This document shows, piece by piece, positions 63,193-64,000 of a stretch of 64,000 nucleotides of DNA; within the stretch, counting starts at the first letter, position 1; the number at the start of each line of letters is the position of its first letter. Made by a program: the position numbers and the translations under genes. Under the pieces are notes generated by a model. The model was not told the origin of the DNA, searched no databases, and saw only the letters and a program-made list of their open reading frames with translations. The DNA is from VAZQ01 sp963807865 (GTDB lineage: Bacteria; Pseudomonadota; Alphaproteobacteria; Rhizobiales; Xanthobacteraceae), in NCBI GenBank assembly GCA_963807865.1, contig CAWEDK010000023.1, forward strand, positions 238,893-302,892, written 5' to 3'.

Positions 63193-64000
63193 AGTCGCTC
63201 TTGAGCCTGGCGCCGCAGCTGATCCTGCTTGGCATCGTCCTAGGAGCGAGTGAAGGGCCCGCGGTGGTTGCTCAGACCACTCAGGCGCAGTCGCCGCAAG
63301 CGTCGACTGCGGAGAGCCAGGTCAAGGCCGTCCTCGTCGAAGCTCGCAAGCTCATCGACGATGGCAAGCCGCGAGAGGCGGTCGCGAGGCTCGAGACGCT
63401 CGACACGTCGGTGCCCGAAGTCGCCCGGCTGCTGGGTGTCGCGTACTATCACGGCGACGACCACCAGCGAGCGATCAAGCAGCTCGTCCCATTGGTGTCC
63501 ACTCCCGGCACGCTGCCTGAGGGATCGATCGAGCGCCGCGAAGCCATTCAAGTCCTCGGACTTTGCTACTACCTGACCGGGCGGTATCCAGAGGCCATTC
63601 CGCTTCTCGAAGAGACTCGTGTCTGGGCACAGGACAACCTCGAATTGGGATACATCCTCGGGCTCGCCTACATCCAGGCGCGCCAGCCGGATGCCGCGCG
63701 AACCTCGCTCGCTCGCACGTTCCGGCTCCCGCCGGATTCCGCCGGCGCGCACGTCATTGCCGCGCAGATGATGTTGAGGCTCGAGATGGAGCCGCAGGCA
63801 GAGGCAGAGCTGAAGCGGGCGATCGAAAAAGATCCGCGAACGCCCCGCGCCAACTACCTGCTTGGCCAGACGGCCCTCTTCAGAGGCCGATTTGACGAGG
63901 CGATCGCGTTGACCGAGCGCGAGCTGGCGGCGAACCCGAGTGATGCGATGGCGCTCCATCAGCTTGGCGATGCCTACCTGCGCGCGTCGAAGCCAGACCA
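63189..64000 (+). CDS. exported TPR protein, 3' end outside window
   Basis: GTG 63189 overlaps the stop of the CRTAC1 gene (GTGA). A signal peptide (MKSLLSLAPQLILLGIVLGA, ending VVAQ) precedes TPR motifs: ARKLIDDGKPREAVARLETL, VARLLGVAYYHGDDHQRAIK, IQVLGLCYYLTGRYPEAIPL, ELGYILGLAYIQARQPDAAR, RANYLLGQTALFRGRFDEAI, ALHQLGDAYLRASKPD. At least 270 residues, open at the right edge of the window. The frame is clean. Pairing with CRTAC1 suggests that the two act together at the cell surface or periplasm; the function is unknown. Confidence 0.92.
   Translation, partial: MKSLLSLAPQLILLGIVLGASEGPAVVAQTTQAQSPQASTAESQVKAVLVEARKLIDDGKPREAVARLETLDTSVPEVARLLGVAYYHGDDHQRAIKQLVPLVSTPGTLPEGSIERREAIQVLGLCYYLTGRYPEAIPLLEETRVWAQDNLELGYILGLAYIQARQPDAARTSLARTFRLPPDSAGAHVIAAQMMLRLEMEPQAEAELKRAIEKDPRTPRANYLLGQTALFRGRFDEAIALTERELAANPSDAMALHQLGDAYLRASKPD

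Overview
The window reads as two pieces of DNA from different bacteria. From base 1 to about 37.5 kb the genes are typical of Alphaproteobacteria, order Hyphomicrobiales (Bradyrhizobium/Pseudolabrys/Rhodoplanes-like): ispE, polyprenyl synthase, glyQ/glyS interleaved with small genes, a pyruvate phosphate dikinase with a basic tail, a TAXI-TRAP transporter, a SleB-type cell wall hydrolase, nadC, DUF3096, a remnant of an ABC_sub_bind gene and a CHAT protease. From about 37.55 kb to the end the content is typical of Acidobacteriota, probably Vicinamibacteria: a TonB-dependent receptor with a carboxypeptidase-like N-terminal domain, an FG-GAP/ASPIC (CRTAC1) protein with a TPR partner, DUF1080, ThuA-like, DUF6265, a heme-binding dehydrogenase/HEAT/cytochrome c fusion, and intergenic inverted repeats. 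No mobile element joins the halves, so a chimeric assembly is the simplest explanation. Taxonomic statements come from family recognition, not from a search.

Most long genes carry one or more single-base frame breaks, while the correct protein continues in another frame. They hit housekeeping genes (glyQ, glyS, ppdK) and both halves, so I treat them as sequencing or assembly error and give one spanning coordinate per gene. Stretches 20.0-26.7 kb, 35.6-38.2 kb and 61.4-64.0 kb are almost clean.

Layout, alphaproteobacterial half. 0-5.9 kb: TPR protein, ispE, polyprenyl diphosphate synthase, glycosyltransferase, DUF2007, tRNA methyltransferase-like, S49 protease. 6.0-10.4 kb: glycyl-tRNA synthetase alpha and beta with a membrane protein, a CDGSH Fe-S protein and a hypothetical between them; glyS is broken by a low-GC insert. 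10.5-14.1 kb: palindromic repeat, small membrane proteins, ppdK. 14.2-17.5 kb: TRAP permease and TAXI receptor. 17.9-20.9 kb: cell wall hydrolase, nadC. 21.2-25.0 kb: three tandem paralogous MFS transporters. 25.1-27.6 kb: quinone-type oxidoreductase, secreted hypothetical, LysR regulator. 27.9-37.5 kb: sparse accessory region with a lipoprotein, secreted hypotheticals, a minimal tyrosine recombinase, a truncated ABC_sub_bind gene, a secreted TPR-CHAT protease, small Cys-bearing secreted proteins, and a head-to-head pair of a DUF6880 and a DUF1841-like gene.

Layout, acidobacterial half. 37.6-38.5 kb: LuxR-type regulator, tRNA-Arg(TCT). 38.8-43.9 kb: S41 peptidase, ECF sigma factor with two membrane proteins that look co-transcribed, NTF2-like protein. 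44.1-56.3 kb: secreted beta-propeller and sugar-oxidation/3-keto-sugar type genes, hydrolases and an Nramp transporter. 56.4-64.0 kb: YVTN propeller protein divergent from a TonB receptor (a GntR/FadR-like operator lies between), then a strong terminator and a CRTAC1/TPR pair. The intergenic spaces of this half hold inverted repeats whose arms are short-period (mostly 7-nt) degenerate tandem repeats with a different unit at each site; this is the least explained structure in the window.
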